A stretch of 64,000 nucleotides of DNA from positions 2,315,115 through 2,379,114 of the forward strand of contig JANPYM010000010.1 in the NCBI GenBank assembly GCA_025890175.1, read 5' to 3'. Source of the stretch: Ciborinia camelliae (taxonomy: Eukaryota > Ascomycota > Leotiomycetes > Helotiales > Sclerotiniaceae). The translations under genes and the position numbers were made by a program. The notes below the pieces were generated by a model. That model was not told the origin of the DNA. It made no database searches and was given only the letters and a program-made list of their open reading frames with translations. This document shows, one piece after another, positions 23,670 to 34,889 of the stretch (within the stretch, counting starts at the first letter, position 1; the number at the start of each line of letters is the position of its first letter).

Positions 23670-26266
23670 ATGTCGAATATCAGCACTGAGGAATTATTGA
23701 AGCGGCTTGATGATCAACATCAAGCTTACCTCGAGACATTCAAGCTGGTTCACGATGCTTTGAATAATGGCGTCACAAACACGAGTACCGGTCCTGTCAG
23801 TGCACCACAAAGCCCTGGTTCGATCCGAACATTTACAAAACGACGAAGAAGATCTACGAAAGACGACTGCGATATCCCAGAAATACGACCTTCAACACTT
23901 CACAGCTCTGTCTTGTCAGGGGATAGTGACGATAGCGATGAGGATGACGATTTATATGTTCAAACACCCCTCGCCCCATTTACATATAGCGAAGAACAGT
24001 TACGACAACATTTCAGAACTTATAATTTCACGGATGCTGGACATGTAATACTGGAAACCGTGATCACGAAGAATGGGCGACTTCTAGATCCTGTTTTGTT
24101 CCCAGAGTATTATAGAGCCGATAGATCTCATAACTCTCATTATTCTGTGTTTGATGTTGGAAAAGATGGAGCTCCTCTATCGAGACGAGATGTCGTTAAA
24201 CCAGGTACCACCAAGATTGATTCCGCAATATGGCAAACGGTTAAGGTGAGCCAAGGTATCTACCACAGCATGATAATCATAACTAAGATTTTGAGTGAAG
24301 GAATTGAATAGCGACCCCGAATCACTTCGACCGGCTGTTGGTCGAATAACGTGAGTCTCGGTGCCTCTCCTATACCGAGCATATCTTCAACTGACTGACA
24401 TGTATAAAGAATTGTTCGAGAGCCATCTCCCGTTATATTAGGGGCTTTACATCTCACCTTGAACAAGACTTTCGACATGGATGAAATATTCAATTATCTA
24501 GTTTCTGACGAGATCACATCGGTATGTTTAAACTTTAACGGATTTATTCTCTTGCTTACGTTTTAGGCCAATTTAATACGACGCCCGTTCTTGGCCGACA
24601 GCCGCCAACAAAAGTCCTTTGTATTTAGCTTCGAATATTGGACAATCGTGGGAGAGGAATGTCAACCAATGGCTTGGCAACTGGCTGATAAAACACCGCC
24701 TACTTCAAAAGACCATATCCCAATATCTAGATGCAACTCCATAGTGGCTCTGTCTTTATCTGGCGATCCAGTCCGGAAATTAAGAAACCCCACTAGACGT
24801 GCTGGAACAGATTATGGATATGTGTATGATCCATGGGCAGCATGGCAAGTTCTCAATATACAGTGCTACCCCGATCATCGCCATACTATGGATGTTCATG
24901 ATTCTACAAAGCATTATGTCAATGGACCCGAGGCTTTTCTTCATACTCTACTCTCCGAATTTAAGGACGCCGAAAAGAGGTTCGAGGCAATTCATATAAA
25001 AATTAGCAAGCTTGTGTCACCGCCGGTAAGTCGGATCTCGATCCCAGAAAATTTTCATATCTTAATGATCAAATTGTAGGCCAATTTCATGTTCGACGGT
25101 GAAATTAGAGATAAACTTCTTTTTGAAGATGAAGAATTCACCTACTCCCGCCGTTATTTCTGGGCTTATCAAACACTTGGTCTCATGAAGAACGGACTAA
25201 AAGCCATAATGGATAGTTACGAAGACACGTTTACGGAAGATGTTTGGGAGGGAAAACACAAAACCCTATGGCCAATGATAGATCCTGACTCTCATCGAAA
25301 TAGATACTGGCAAAAACGAATGCAAAAACTCAAAGTAGATTTTGATAAACAGATGGCCAGTATATTCAAGCTTTACGAAGAAACTCACGAGAAGATGGAG
25401 GAAATCAGAACATTGAGGGATCAACTTTTCTCGGGTACGAGTGTTTTGGAAAGTAGGAAGAGTGTGGAGATGGCTGCTGTGACGATTTTGCAGGGTCACA
25501 ATATCAAACTCTTGACTATGGTTTCGATATTTTTCCTTCCCCTCACATTTGTAACTTCTGTCTATGGTATGACAAATATGAGGACCGATCAAGATTTCAC
25601 TCCTTTTGGTATAACAATGGCAACTGTCTGCGTTCCATTTTTCTTTTTAGTTGGGGCACTGAATACAACCAGTGGCATGCAGTTCTGGAGAGTAAGATGG
25701 TATAGATTTTTGGGGTGGTTCGGGCAACAGGGTATTCACTCTTCGCCTTCATCTTCATCGATTAACCCAAATTCATCATATACAAAAGGAGGTATGTATA
25801 TTCTTAAAGGGGAAGAAGCAAAGACGAGGGATGGAACGCTAACGAGCTTAAAGATCCCGCACAACCCAATCCTCATACAAGCGCAAGCGCAATCACAATG
25901 TCAGATGATAACCCCAAGCCTCTACCACACTCTTATTCAATCACTACCGCCCAATCCCTTGCCGCTCGCAAAGAACTGGCCTCTAGCCCTGTTCACGAAT
26001 CCCGACCAAAGTCGCCTTTTTCTCCATCAACCGTACTCTTATCGCCTAGTATGAAATCAATTCCAGAACATCCAGTTCCAGTGACCACGAGATCGCATAC
26101 ATCTCGATCAAGACCAGAATATACCTCAATATCTTCGATCGATACGATTACAGCCAAGACGGGCCCGAGGCCTGGCTTAACGAGGAGCGCGACTTGGTGG
26201 GATGCAGTTCTTAAGAAGGGAAAGAGGAATGTTAGTGATAAAGGTGATGGTTTTGGTCGAGTATGA
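23670..26266 (+). CDS. CorA-like Mg2+ transporter family protein
   Basis: CorA/Alr-type proteins form pentameric divalent-cation channels. Exons: 23670-24245, 24301-24350, 24410-24521, 24567-25025, 25080-25791, 25854-26266; phases all agree, 773 residues. The cytosolic N-terminal about 540 residues include an acidic segment (SGDSDDSDEDDDLYVQTPLA) and a long helical stretch (RMQKLKVDFDKQMASIFKLY and following). Two membrane helices follow: LLTMVSIFFLPLTFVTSVYG and MATVCVPFFFLVGALNT. Between them YGMTNM stands where CorA has YGMN, a variant common in fungal CorA-like proteins. The C-terminal about 140 residues are Ser/Pro-rich, probably cytosolic and disordered. The last intron is supported by the shift from a low-quality frame to a Ser/Pro-rich tail in phase. 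Transport specificity cannot be read from sequence. Confidence 0.88.
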
Positions 26267-27806
26267 TATGAATTCGGAAGCTGGGTGCATAAAACTTCTT
26301 TTTGGGGTTGCTTACTTACCTAGTCTGAGGTGTATATAAAAGTATGTTACGGAAAATAATATCGTATATTGCCTGCAAACGCCCAAATTCTCTAGCTCAG
26401 GAATCCTTATGTTCTCGTAACTGTAGCCATCCTGGATGCCCGATGTGATGCGGTCCAACACCAATATCATCTCAACATGAAAAGATCTCGCGATTCATCG
26501 TGCCTCAATCATGTTGTTGACAAACGCGTTCCCTTTTAACGCGAATCTGTCATCTTGTCTATGAGCATTGGACGGAATCCAACGCTTAATTCCAATTCAC
26601 ACTATCAGCCTTCTTATACCCCCACCATTTGACTCCGATTCATACAGTAGATATTCATAATCATTGCTCGACTTCAAAGCAACACCAATCCCAGATCCCA
26701 AGCAAACCCGAGGAAAGTTCCTAGGGTTATGTTTGAATTCGCTGGCCTTCATAGTTGGCACTTTCAATATATAGGTAGTCTAGCATTCTCATTTCTTTTT
26801 CTCTCATTTTTTAGATATCTGAATTTTACAGTAAAGACCCTACGCGCATCTAAATATTAGCCCCGATTTCTTATCTCGGAATTACCGTGTTGATTTAGCC
26901 TATATGGAGAGTGGGCACGGTATGAATCTTATAAAGGACTTTGATTGAATAAATGAACGAAAGGCATAGTTAGATATGGAATCACTGCATTATATAAAGG
27001 CTTATGGGAGGAGTTATTTGGTGGGAAAGAAAACGGAAGAGAGATAGTTATGGGGTATCTACCATGGCTTACGAGAAGGGAAGTGGGAGTCAAAGCGAAG
27101 GAGGTGAAAGACCAAGGTCTAATTGCAACTTGTATGCCTTTCGTTCATCGCTCTCCTATTCCTCTCATTTCACCCACATAGCACAATACTGAAATTAGAT
27201 ATTAAAACAAAGTATTAAATGGCCAAATAATAGCGCTGGCAGACTCCAACTAGTACCGTCTACCATTCTAACAAACGCAGTAAATACATGCCACATTCTC
27301 ACTTGGCTTTTGGGTTGCTTACGGTAGTTTTGAAGCTACGGCTATTTTTTCATTAGAGCATTAACTATAGTAAAAACTATTCGGCATTCAATACTGATAT
27401 CGCCTTGTATCAGTGAATAGACTGGGTGGTTTCATCGAATCTTACTTCCTACCTCACTAATAAATCCCACTTGATGAGAGTAATTTGTGAATGGTATCGC
27501 TCGTCTCACCCCGCCCGCACGCTCATGAATTTTCATCCAAACTTCATAGGACCACTTGGATTGTTTTCATTTTCACTCCAATTTTACTAGCCATCATCTT
27601 AACCCCGTATTTCCAAAAACCTTGCATCGCGGTACTTTCTCAAATCCACCCAACCATCCCTCATCAAATCCCATTACCCTTCCTTCCATCCCCACTATTC
27701 CCATGTGCTGTCGCTGTTTGTCCTCCACTAGCCATGATTCTTCCCAGCAGTGACGACTCCTACCCCAATGTAATAAGTCATAAAACTCCTAACGACGCAA
27801 AGGCCA
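26267..27806. other. Intergenic, convergent 3' flanks
   Basis: The CorA-like gene (plus) and the small Cys-rich gene (minus) converge here. Sequence is unremarkable and AT-rich. Open frames at 27004-27192 and 27491-27826 have poor composition and I do not call them. Confidence 0.5.
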
Positions 27807-28061
27807 TCAGCCCGTACGACCAGTAGTTGTCGTGGTATCTGCCTTTTCGTCATTAAATGATCCGCCATCTTGAGCTTCGCCTTCGGTCTTTTCGTCTCCG
27901 TCGCCGCCACAAGAGCAGGTTTCTGTCATGGGAGCCACCGATTGCGGCTCGTCGAGGAGTGTCATCATATAGTTGCAATTCTTGCACGGTCGAATAACAG
28001 ATACGGACCCATATTGAAAGGTCTTGCACGAAATGCAGTACCAGGTATTCGTTGCACCCAT
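27807..28061 (-). CDS. Small zinc-ribbon-like Cys protein, unknown
   Basis: An 84-residue single-exon frame opening MGATNTWYCISCKTFQYGSV. Two CxxC pairs, CISC (about residues 9-12) and CKNC (about 26-29), form a plausible C4 zinc ribbon. A further CSC lies near residue 50, and the tail is acidic and Thr-rich (KADTTTTTGRTG). The same frame stays open upstream to about 28427, but that part is Asn/Ser/Thr-rich low-complexity sequence typical of a leader, so I chose the ATG immediately before the cysteine motif. Function unknown. Confidence 0.6.
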   Translation of the reverse strand: MGATNTWYCISCKTFQYGSVSVIRPCKNCNYMMTLLDEPQSVAPMTETCSCGGDGDEKTEGEAQDGGSFNDEKADTTTTTGRTG

Positions 28062-31000
28062 TTTTGTCTTGGGGTTTGAAGTTTGATATTCCGGGTTTCG
28101 AGATGGTTTGTCTTTTGAGATGATGTTGATGTTGATCGAGATTGTGTTTGGATTTGTATTGTTTGTAGATTTTCTTGTGGTGAGATTTGAAAGGGGCTTG
28201 GAGGTTGAAGATGGTTGCTTAAATAGATGCTTTGGGACTTGAAATTCGATTGCTGAGGAATGATTTAGAATATGGTGTTGGAACCGGAGTATCCTGTTGG
28301 ATTGAGAAGATAGAGCTGTTTTGTGACATTGAGGAACTGCTGTCGTACCTAGAACACCTTGTTGGAAGATTAAATGTATTTGAACCTGACATGAACAGGT
28401 TTTAGTGTCGCTTCCGATACCCAACAAGGTAAAAAGTGATTAGATCATACGACTTCCTTCTTTATTCACGGCGATATGTTACTTTAATCATTCACTAAAG
28501 CTCTCGCATCGCCACTGGGACATACATGATGGGATGTTACCAGGGAGTGCATGGCGATTTAGGGTCTCACAAGCCGTAAAGCTGGAGAAATATACGGATT
28601 GAAAAGTGATTTACCTCTCAGGTTTTGTCAGTGTGGCCGATAGTCAGGGTTGCAGTCCAATAATAAATTTTGAATTCTTGCATTCTAGGAGACTTCAAAT
28701 TCTAAAAGCTTGAATCTTGTTGAACATATTGTATTGTTGTAGTGACTTTCGAGCTAGTGTATATAGAACTATTTTATAACAACAAATTTGGTATGCTAGT
28801 CCGGACTATTGAATACGCTGGATGTTATTTGTCCGACGTTTTGGAACTATGGCTGTGTATGAGGCCTCTAAGCAATAGTCCGACAAATTGATAGCGAATA
28901 GATGATAACAGGTCTCCATATACAAAGACACAGAGCCTTTACGGTAGCACCTGGAGCTGAGTTCCTGCATCTGGTCCTCTATGTTATTCAAGAGTGCTAC
29001 AAAGACTCTGCCCCATTCAATACCATTGATACCAACCAAGTGTTCACTACGTAATTTCGAATTTAAACCTGGATATATGGAGATATAGCTGTGGTATTCA
29101 ACCTTACAGCATCCTTGCAGTTGAATTATGAGCTTCCCCAATCTTTGAACGTTGGACGACCAAAATATGTTGCATACACACTGCCAACAAATTCTAGGTT
29201 TCATGCACATCATGACAAGAAGGCAATCGTTTTATGTTCTGAGAGTTCTCGCTCATCTGTGAACGGCCTTACCGAGCGGAGAAAAATGCACATTATTGGG
29301 AATCATTGACTTAGCGTGGCTGCTAAAGTTTTGCTCCACCATCTAGATGTAATGGAACTTCTTCCACAAGATGATCTCATTCCAGAGTTACATATGTATT
29401 TTGTCCATGGCTTTATCATTGAGTCAACTTGGCACACCCTGTTTTCCCATCTTGTAAACTTGTCATCTACTATGTCTATGTCACGCTTCTCATACGCTTT
29501 GACTTAGTAAATGACTCACACGGTATACCGTCTAGAACTAATATCAAGAACAAACAAAGCTGATTAATTTATTTACATCAGCCTGCTTCTTTTTCCGGAA
29601 ATCAGTTGTCATTCAAATGTCCTCGTTTTCCAGACGATTGTCTGTATATCTGACGTCCTGTACAGCATCTCTGAATTCTCAGATACTCAGCTTCCAACAT
29701 CTAAACGCCATATCCAGATGAACAGGTTAAAAACCACAACTCAGATCCTTTAGAATGAGCAATTCAAGCACAGAAAGGCTGATAGAAGTCTCAGTCTAAG
29801 AACTCGATGTTTCTGTCAAAAAACCCAAGATTGATTTCCACTGTCTAATCTGTGGGATAGACAACGAAAACTGCTCAAATATACTGATGAGGGAGTGTAG
29901 TACTAGATGAAAGAGGGATTTTAGTGAATAATGGAAGATTACGAGACGCAGTTTGTTTACACACTTGTATCGTGAAATGGGCTGCCGGGGATGTATTGAG
30001 TATTAGGAATATTAGCATGGGAATTGGTGAAAAATGGATGGCATGAAGTTGATATTTGAATAATATGGGGTACTAGAGGAACTCTGAGAAATCCTGGAGA
30101 AGAAATTGCGTGGTTACAAGATAAATGCAGTGGTAGGCGAGAATCGGATGTATTGCACCAGACCTAGAAAGATATCACGTGAACTTTTATACGTGACGGA
30201 TTCTACAGCTAGGTAATTACATTCACTATCTACCGTATATGTCTCATTGGTTAAACACCTTAAAAGTCACGGAAGAGAGCACAATCACAGTCCTTCGCAA
30301 TGAGAAAACATCCCGAGATTTATTCAGAAAACGCAGCCTATAGAAGTCAGTATCCATTCACACATTGGCAACTTTATACTTCGAAGTTTAATTTCTGCCA
30401 GACAGCTTCTCTCTCCATCTTTACTCCTATCGCTGCATCGCAACCACAGAACAAAATAATATAAGAAAAAAACCCCGACCAGCATGAAGAAGTTGCAACA
30501 GATATTCAAAATGAGCTCCTCAAGCTCCAAATCAACATACGAACATCCCGCAATAATCACTTGGACGTGTACATGTGGAACCGATAACAAATCTTATGTT
30601 AGTACAGGCTGCATAAGATTATATTGCACTGTCACATTAATATGTGGCTTGATAACTCATTCAAAAAGGATTTACATGCACAGCCACAGGTGAGTTTATT
30701 CTTCGAATGCCAACCAACCAGTGGAATATCGATCCTAAAACCTTCCAGAACAAGATGCTCCAGTAGATACCACTAACTAGTAATGATACCCACGCTTTTG
30801 GTTTCTGGGAGGAGATGGGAGGATTGCCATGTGTGGAATTTTCCCGCCTTACGTTAGATGCTGCAGGGGAATTTGCTCCGTGGCAAATTTATATTCGACT
30901 ATTGGCAAACGTGACATGGAAATGATATGAGTAGAACTTATATATTTTAGTCTTAGTGGCAACTACGATATTCTCGCAATACCACTTTATCACAATAGTC

Positions 31001-31300
31001 TAAAACTTGATGAGAGCATTAAATGTAGGTCAAAATATGAAACTACACATTTTGAACAGATTCAATTAGAAGTTGGGAAGTGTTACATAATTCCTTGCAC
31101 CCATTGGTGGTCTTTTGATGGACGAGGAACTTCGGAGAATATTTAGTCCGGCTTACCTTCGAAATTTGTCAACACCTCATCCACTTCAGCATCTTGTTTG
31201 CATCTTCAGCTTTGCAAATTCTTGCCAGATTTTGCCACAATATATCCTCAATCAACTCAGCTTCGATATAATGCGACATCTATGCAAGATATAATCCTCT
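28062..31300. other. Gene-poor stretch, no confident gene
   Basis: About 3.2 kb with no recognisable gene. A minus-strand frame at 28806-29213 (135 codons) and a plus-strand frame at 30484-30693 are the best open stretches. The second includes WTCTCGTDNKSYVST with a CxC motif and might be a first exon of a small Cys-rich protein with a donor at about 30690, but no acceptable continuation was found. The 5' side is the leader of the small Cys gene. This begins the accessory block that continues to about 43 kb. Confidence 0.45.
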
Positions 31301-32804
31301 TTGTACGTGGAAGACTCGGTTGATGATAAGATACTCCGTATCCAGTCCATTGACCATTTTGTGTACGCAAATGCTGCATACCTCGAAGCCTCGGCAAACG
31401 GGACGTCCGATGGTAGAGCTTGCCATCTATGTGCACTTTTACTCCGCAGCCTCAAAGATCATCGTAAGATCATCGCAGAGCTGGAAGAAAGTAATCTACC
31501 AACTGGTCAATTATTTCTTGACCTGCATGGATACAACAATATCTACGCATTGACTGCGAGAAGTGGTGATATTCAGAGCTCTCCTGTAGAGATTAGTATA
31601 GGCAGTGGTCAGTAATAGTTTATTTGCCAGTAGGCGCAATTAGAATACTTGCTTTTTCCAGTCGGAATATAGACGAATATTGAAGAGGTTCCGAGGTCAG
31701 CAGTAGTGCCTGCTCAGATCAGATCTTCTCCCAGATTAAGGTGTGGTGCAATGATTGTGTCCACAAGCACTCTCGATGTTCGACTGCGAAATCATCTGTT
31801 AATTGGCTACCCAGCTGTGATTCTCTTTCTTGGCTACCCAGCCGTGTCATTGATCTTGGCCCACCATCCGGGCCAATCACCCCTAAGCTTCTGGATACAT
31901 TTCATATCGAGAACGTTGGACAATATGCCACTCTTATCCATCGTTGGACGAATCTCACCAGTTATTCTTCTACTACCTCATCTAACTTTGAAACCCGAAA
32001 GCAACATATCGACCTGGCATCGCTCTCTCAAACATTTTTGGATTCTTTTGAAGCAACCCATAGACAGGTCTTAGGTATTTATGGATCGATGATATTTGCA
32101 TTATCCAGGACTCCCCTGAAGATTGGTCCAGAGAAGTCAGCAACATAAGATCTATCTATGAGTTTGCTTGGCTCAATATTGCAGTGGCAGGCTCTGAGAA
32201 AGATGACGGGAGGCTATTCATGGAGCGAAAATCAAGGTTAAATCGACCTTGCAAGTTACCAGATATTTTATTTTCAAGCCATATCCCCTCATTTGAAGAG
32301 CCAATATATGCATTTATAAGTTCCGAAAGTTTCTCCAAGAGTGTATTTGGTGGTTTTCTCACAAAACGTGGATGGATTCTACAAGACAGAATACTCTCTC
32401 CATGCAAAATTTATTTTGGACAGGAGGAGATATTTAGGGAGTGCGGTACTACTGAAGCATCTGAGACTATACCATGGGGCTTTATCGGGAATACTTCTAC
32501 CACTCTGTCCAAGTTCAAATCGGTCGATATCATGCCTCCCCATTTTGTTTATGACCATTTTGATGAGCATTCAAATGAGATCCAACAAGTTTCACCTCTT
32601 AGAGTGAAAAATATCTCTGGATGACTTGGAGGTCATGAAGCTCCTCTATATGGCCACTGGTATCAATTAGTGGAGACCTATACAAAGAAGCGTCTTACAA
32701 ATCCAGCGGACAGACTGCCAGCAATATATGGGCTTGCCCAAGCATTGCATAAATCAGAAATCACCCATAAAACATTTTTTGAATCTTATCAATCCGGAGT
32801 GTAA
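31301..32804 (+). pseudogene. Broken HET-domain (heterokaryon incompatibility) gene
   Basis: HET-domain proteins trigger programmed cell death after fusion of incompatible hyphae. The N-terminal part (31301-31615, CHLCALLLRSL) precedes KVWCNDCVHKHSRC (about 31738 on). The HET core then reads VIDLGPPSG, NVGQYATLIHRWT (family YATLSHCWG), and after a one-base frame change near 32070 RYLWIDDICIIQDSPEDWS and SIYEFAWLNIAVAG, the textbook HET block. A possible intron (donor near 31608, acceptor near 31663) could explain the first frame change. An in-frame TGA at 32622-32624 interrupts the frame. Beyond it sequence typical of HET C-termini continues (HWYQLVETYTKKRLTNPADR, LPAIYGLA) to TAA at 32802-32804, where a TIR element begins. 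With a frameshift, a premature stop and probable truncation, it is called a pseudogene. Confidence 0.85.
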
Positions 32805-32806
32805 TA

Positions 32807-32855
32807 TTGCTTGCTTGAACATGTGCTAGCTAGATGCTACGAGGGGCTTATATGC
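32807..32855 (+). repeat. Left terminal inverted repeat
   Basis: Runs from the TA boundary through gcttgcttgaacatg to ggggcttatatgcc. It pairs with 33366-33416 on the opposite strand, with about seven mismatches and one short length difference near the outer end. Confidence 0.75.
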
Positions 32856-33365
32856 CGCGTTACCACTACTGCAGCTGAGGCATGTGACGTACCTGGTGCC
32901 TGAAACGAAGGGTTAAGCTTGGGGGTAGGGAGAGCCCACGCGCCCCCCTCCTTCTCCCGGCGTCTGGAGATATTGGTAGCCAGCCGATTGCGGCAAAATT
33001 GACAGTTCCGCTTTTTGGATGCGGTCTGCGTGGCAACAAAGTCACGTGGAATCACGTGAGTCAATCGCCGTAAAATGGAGAGGCCGGTTTTTTGCTCCTG
33101 CCCCGAAACCCTTCCACATCGTTTCAGCCATACAACATTCCAAAAGAGTAACAAAAGCATACCGGCATCAACTTGGAAGCTAGGACCAGTTACCAACCCA
33201 ATCGTATCTTATATATCATTGAAGCCCAGGAAAATGTTTGATCTGATCATCATCCTCCATCCAATGCCCGTCCTCATTCACATCTATGTGACATTTCGCA
33301 AATCCTGGAATGTTGCCGTTTCGACAGAGGTAACCTTAGTCACGTGGCTGCCCTAGCGGCTGCAG

Positions 33366-33416
33366 GGCATATAAGCCCCTTGTAGCACCTAGCTAATACA
33401 TGTTCAATCAAGCAGT
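33366..33416 (-). repeat. Right terminal inverted repeat
   Basis: Reads ggcatataagcccc to caatcaagcagt on the plus strand, the inverse of the left end. Confidence 0.75.
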
Positions 33417-34614
33417 TATCATACCATTAGTTTATACCCAAGAGACGTCTTACGTATGATACCAAGTGATACTAACAGTTGTTAACGTTGAGCTTTTTTA
33501 TGTCCGAGGGGATAGAAAGTTTTAATTACCACATGGTTCATCGGCATCTAATTAACCGAACAGACTCATGCAGGGCTAGAGCTATGTGAGTGGTGACAAA
33601 CGAGGGGTCATTTAGCCTAAATTGGAGCCAGAAGGCGAATTTGAGAATGTCACTCGCGTAGTACGTTCTTAGTAACAGTGCTGGTTTCATCAAGTCACAT
33701 GAGTACTAGACTAGCGTAGAGTTCGCTTACGAAGTGGCTTATCACTTCGTTAGGGCTTCTCCGAATCCTAGTTGTTTTCTTTCTTCGACCGAGCAAATCA
33801 GAAACTCATGATCTGCACGGATTATCTAATACTGGTCTGCAAAATACAGCCTGGTCATGTTTGTGAACTAAACAATACAAAAGCGTTGTCGCGTTCAAAC
33901 TTTACTTGGTTCCATTTAAATATTTATATTCAAACGTCGGAATCTCAATGGGACTCTCATTAAATGCGAAATGGAATGATGAGTTCATTTTAGACGATAA
34001 AAGTTGCTAACGGCTCCTTGTTTTGGTGATAAATGAGCCCCTCCCAATATTTGAGACAATTCCATCGAGAATCGAGAGTAAAATATTAGGGAATCAGAAA
34101 CTAATCATTTTGTATCTGGCGGCTGAACATGAAGCTTGAACGGAGAAAGGTGGGAACACGAATATGTTATTGTGTTACCCAGGCTGAATGAATTGCTGCA
34201 CATTGACTGCAGGGAAAAAAGGAGAGCGCCCAACATATGGTTTGAATCAGCTTTGGTTATCCAAATTTACCTGTGCTTCAATGCTTACAAGATGAACAAT
34301 CAAATCGGGGTGTCAAGATTGTGAAATCCCCAGCTAACTCGGGCATACAAGTATATCTTCTTTCATATTCGTGCATATGGTAGATAAGGATAATTTAATG
34401 CGACCAAGCCATTTCAGCATTCTTTTTCTTTCTTTAAGCCAATTGTAGGATCGTTATGCCGCGACCAGGGATACATTTTGGTAAGGGAATCAAGGAACTC
34501 ACGCAGTGGCACCTCGGGTAATTCTTTCCTACAAAAGTGGGTACGCATGTGCATCATACAAAGCGCAGCACAGCAAAGGCAAAGAATGATACTTGATTTT
34601 ATGTTCACGAACGA
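33417..34614. other. Spacer between the TIR element and the LTR retrotransposon
   Basis: No gene or repeat identified. Base composition is ordinary, not RIP-like, right up to and including the first about 125 bases of the left LTR. Confidence 0.5.
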
Positions 34615-34889
34615 TGTCACGTGGGTGCATCACATGACCACGGGAAATACGGCACGAAGGTACGGCATAGAAATACAATGGATACGAAGAGTGGGATTGC
34701 CATGTAAAATATCACTTTAATTGGCATATCATAAACGAAAACATTCTGTCTTTTAGATTATATAAATTTATATATAAATTTAAACATTTTTTTTCTCAAA
34801 AAAAACAAATTGAAAATCCAAAATTCTTAAAAACTCTAAAAAATTATTAATTAAATTAAATATTTTTTTAAGTTATTATATTTTTATTA
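34615..34889 (+). repeat. Left (5') LTR, 275 bases
   Basis: Begins TGTCACGTGGG and ends ...TTATTA, the mutated form of the right LTR end TTGTCA. The first about 125 bases have normal composition and the last about 150 are AT-rich. Every mismatch to the right LTR that I aligned is a transition. Confidence 0.9.

Larger units (their letters stand above)
32807..33416. mobile_element. About 610-base TIR element (MITE-like DNA transposon)
   Basis: Imperfect terminal inverted repeats of about 48 bases: left 32807-32855, right 33366-33416. The inner part shares gctac.aggggcttatatgcc and the outer part gcttg.ttgaacatgt with only a few differences. Both ends are bordered by TA (32805-32806 and 33417-33418), consistent with a TA target duplication as made by Tc1/mariner-type elements. 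The interior is more GC-rich than its surroundings, contains a paired E-box-like CACGTGgaatCACGTG (about 33041-33057) and encodes no recognisable transposase. It starts two bases after the stop of the HET pseudogene. The class is inference, since TSD length and family are uncertain. Confidence 0.75.

Noticed and set aside
27491..27826. 111-codon plus-strand frame with a hydrophobic start
   Set aside because: Pro/His-rich composition with no motif; it partly overlaps the 3' end of the small Cys-rich gene on the other strand.
28806..29213. 135-codon minus-strand frame as a gene
   Set aside because: No motif, no clear leader and no partner exon; it lies in a gene-poor region and could be chance.
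32837..33356. Open frames on both strands within the TIR element as a transposase
   Set aside because: Both are short, lack any DDE-like motif and have no coding-like composition. The element is called non-autonomous.
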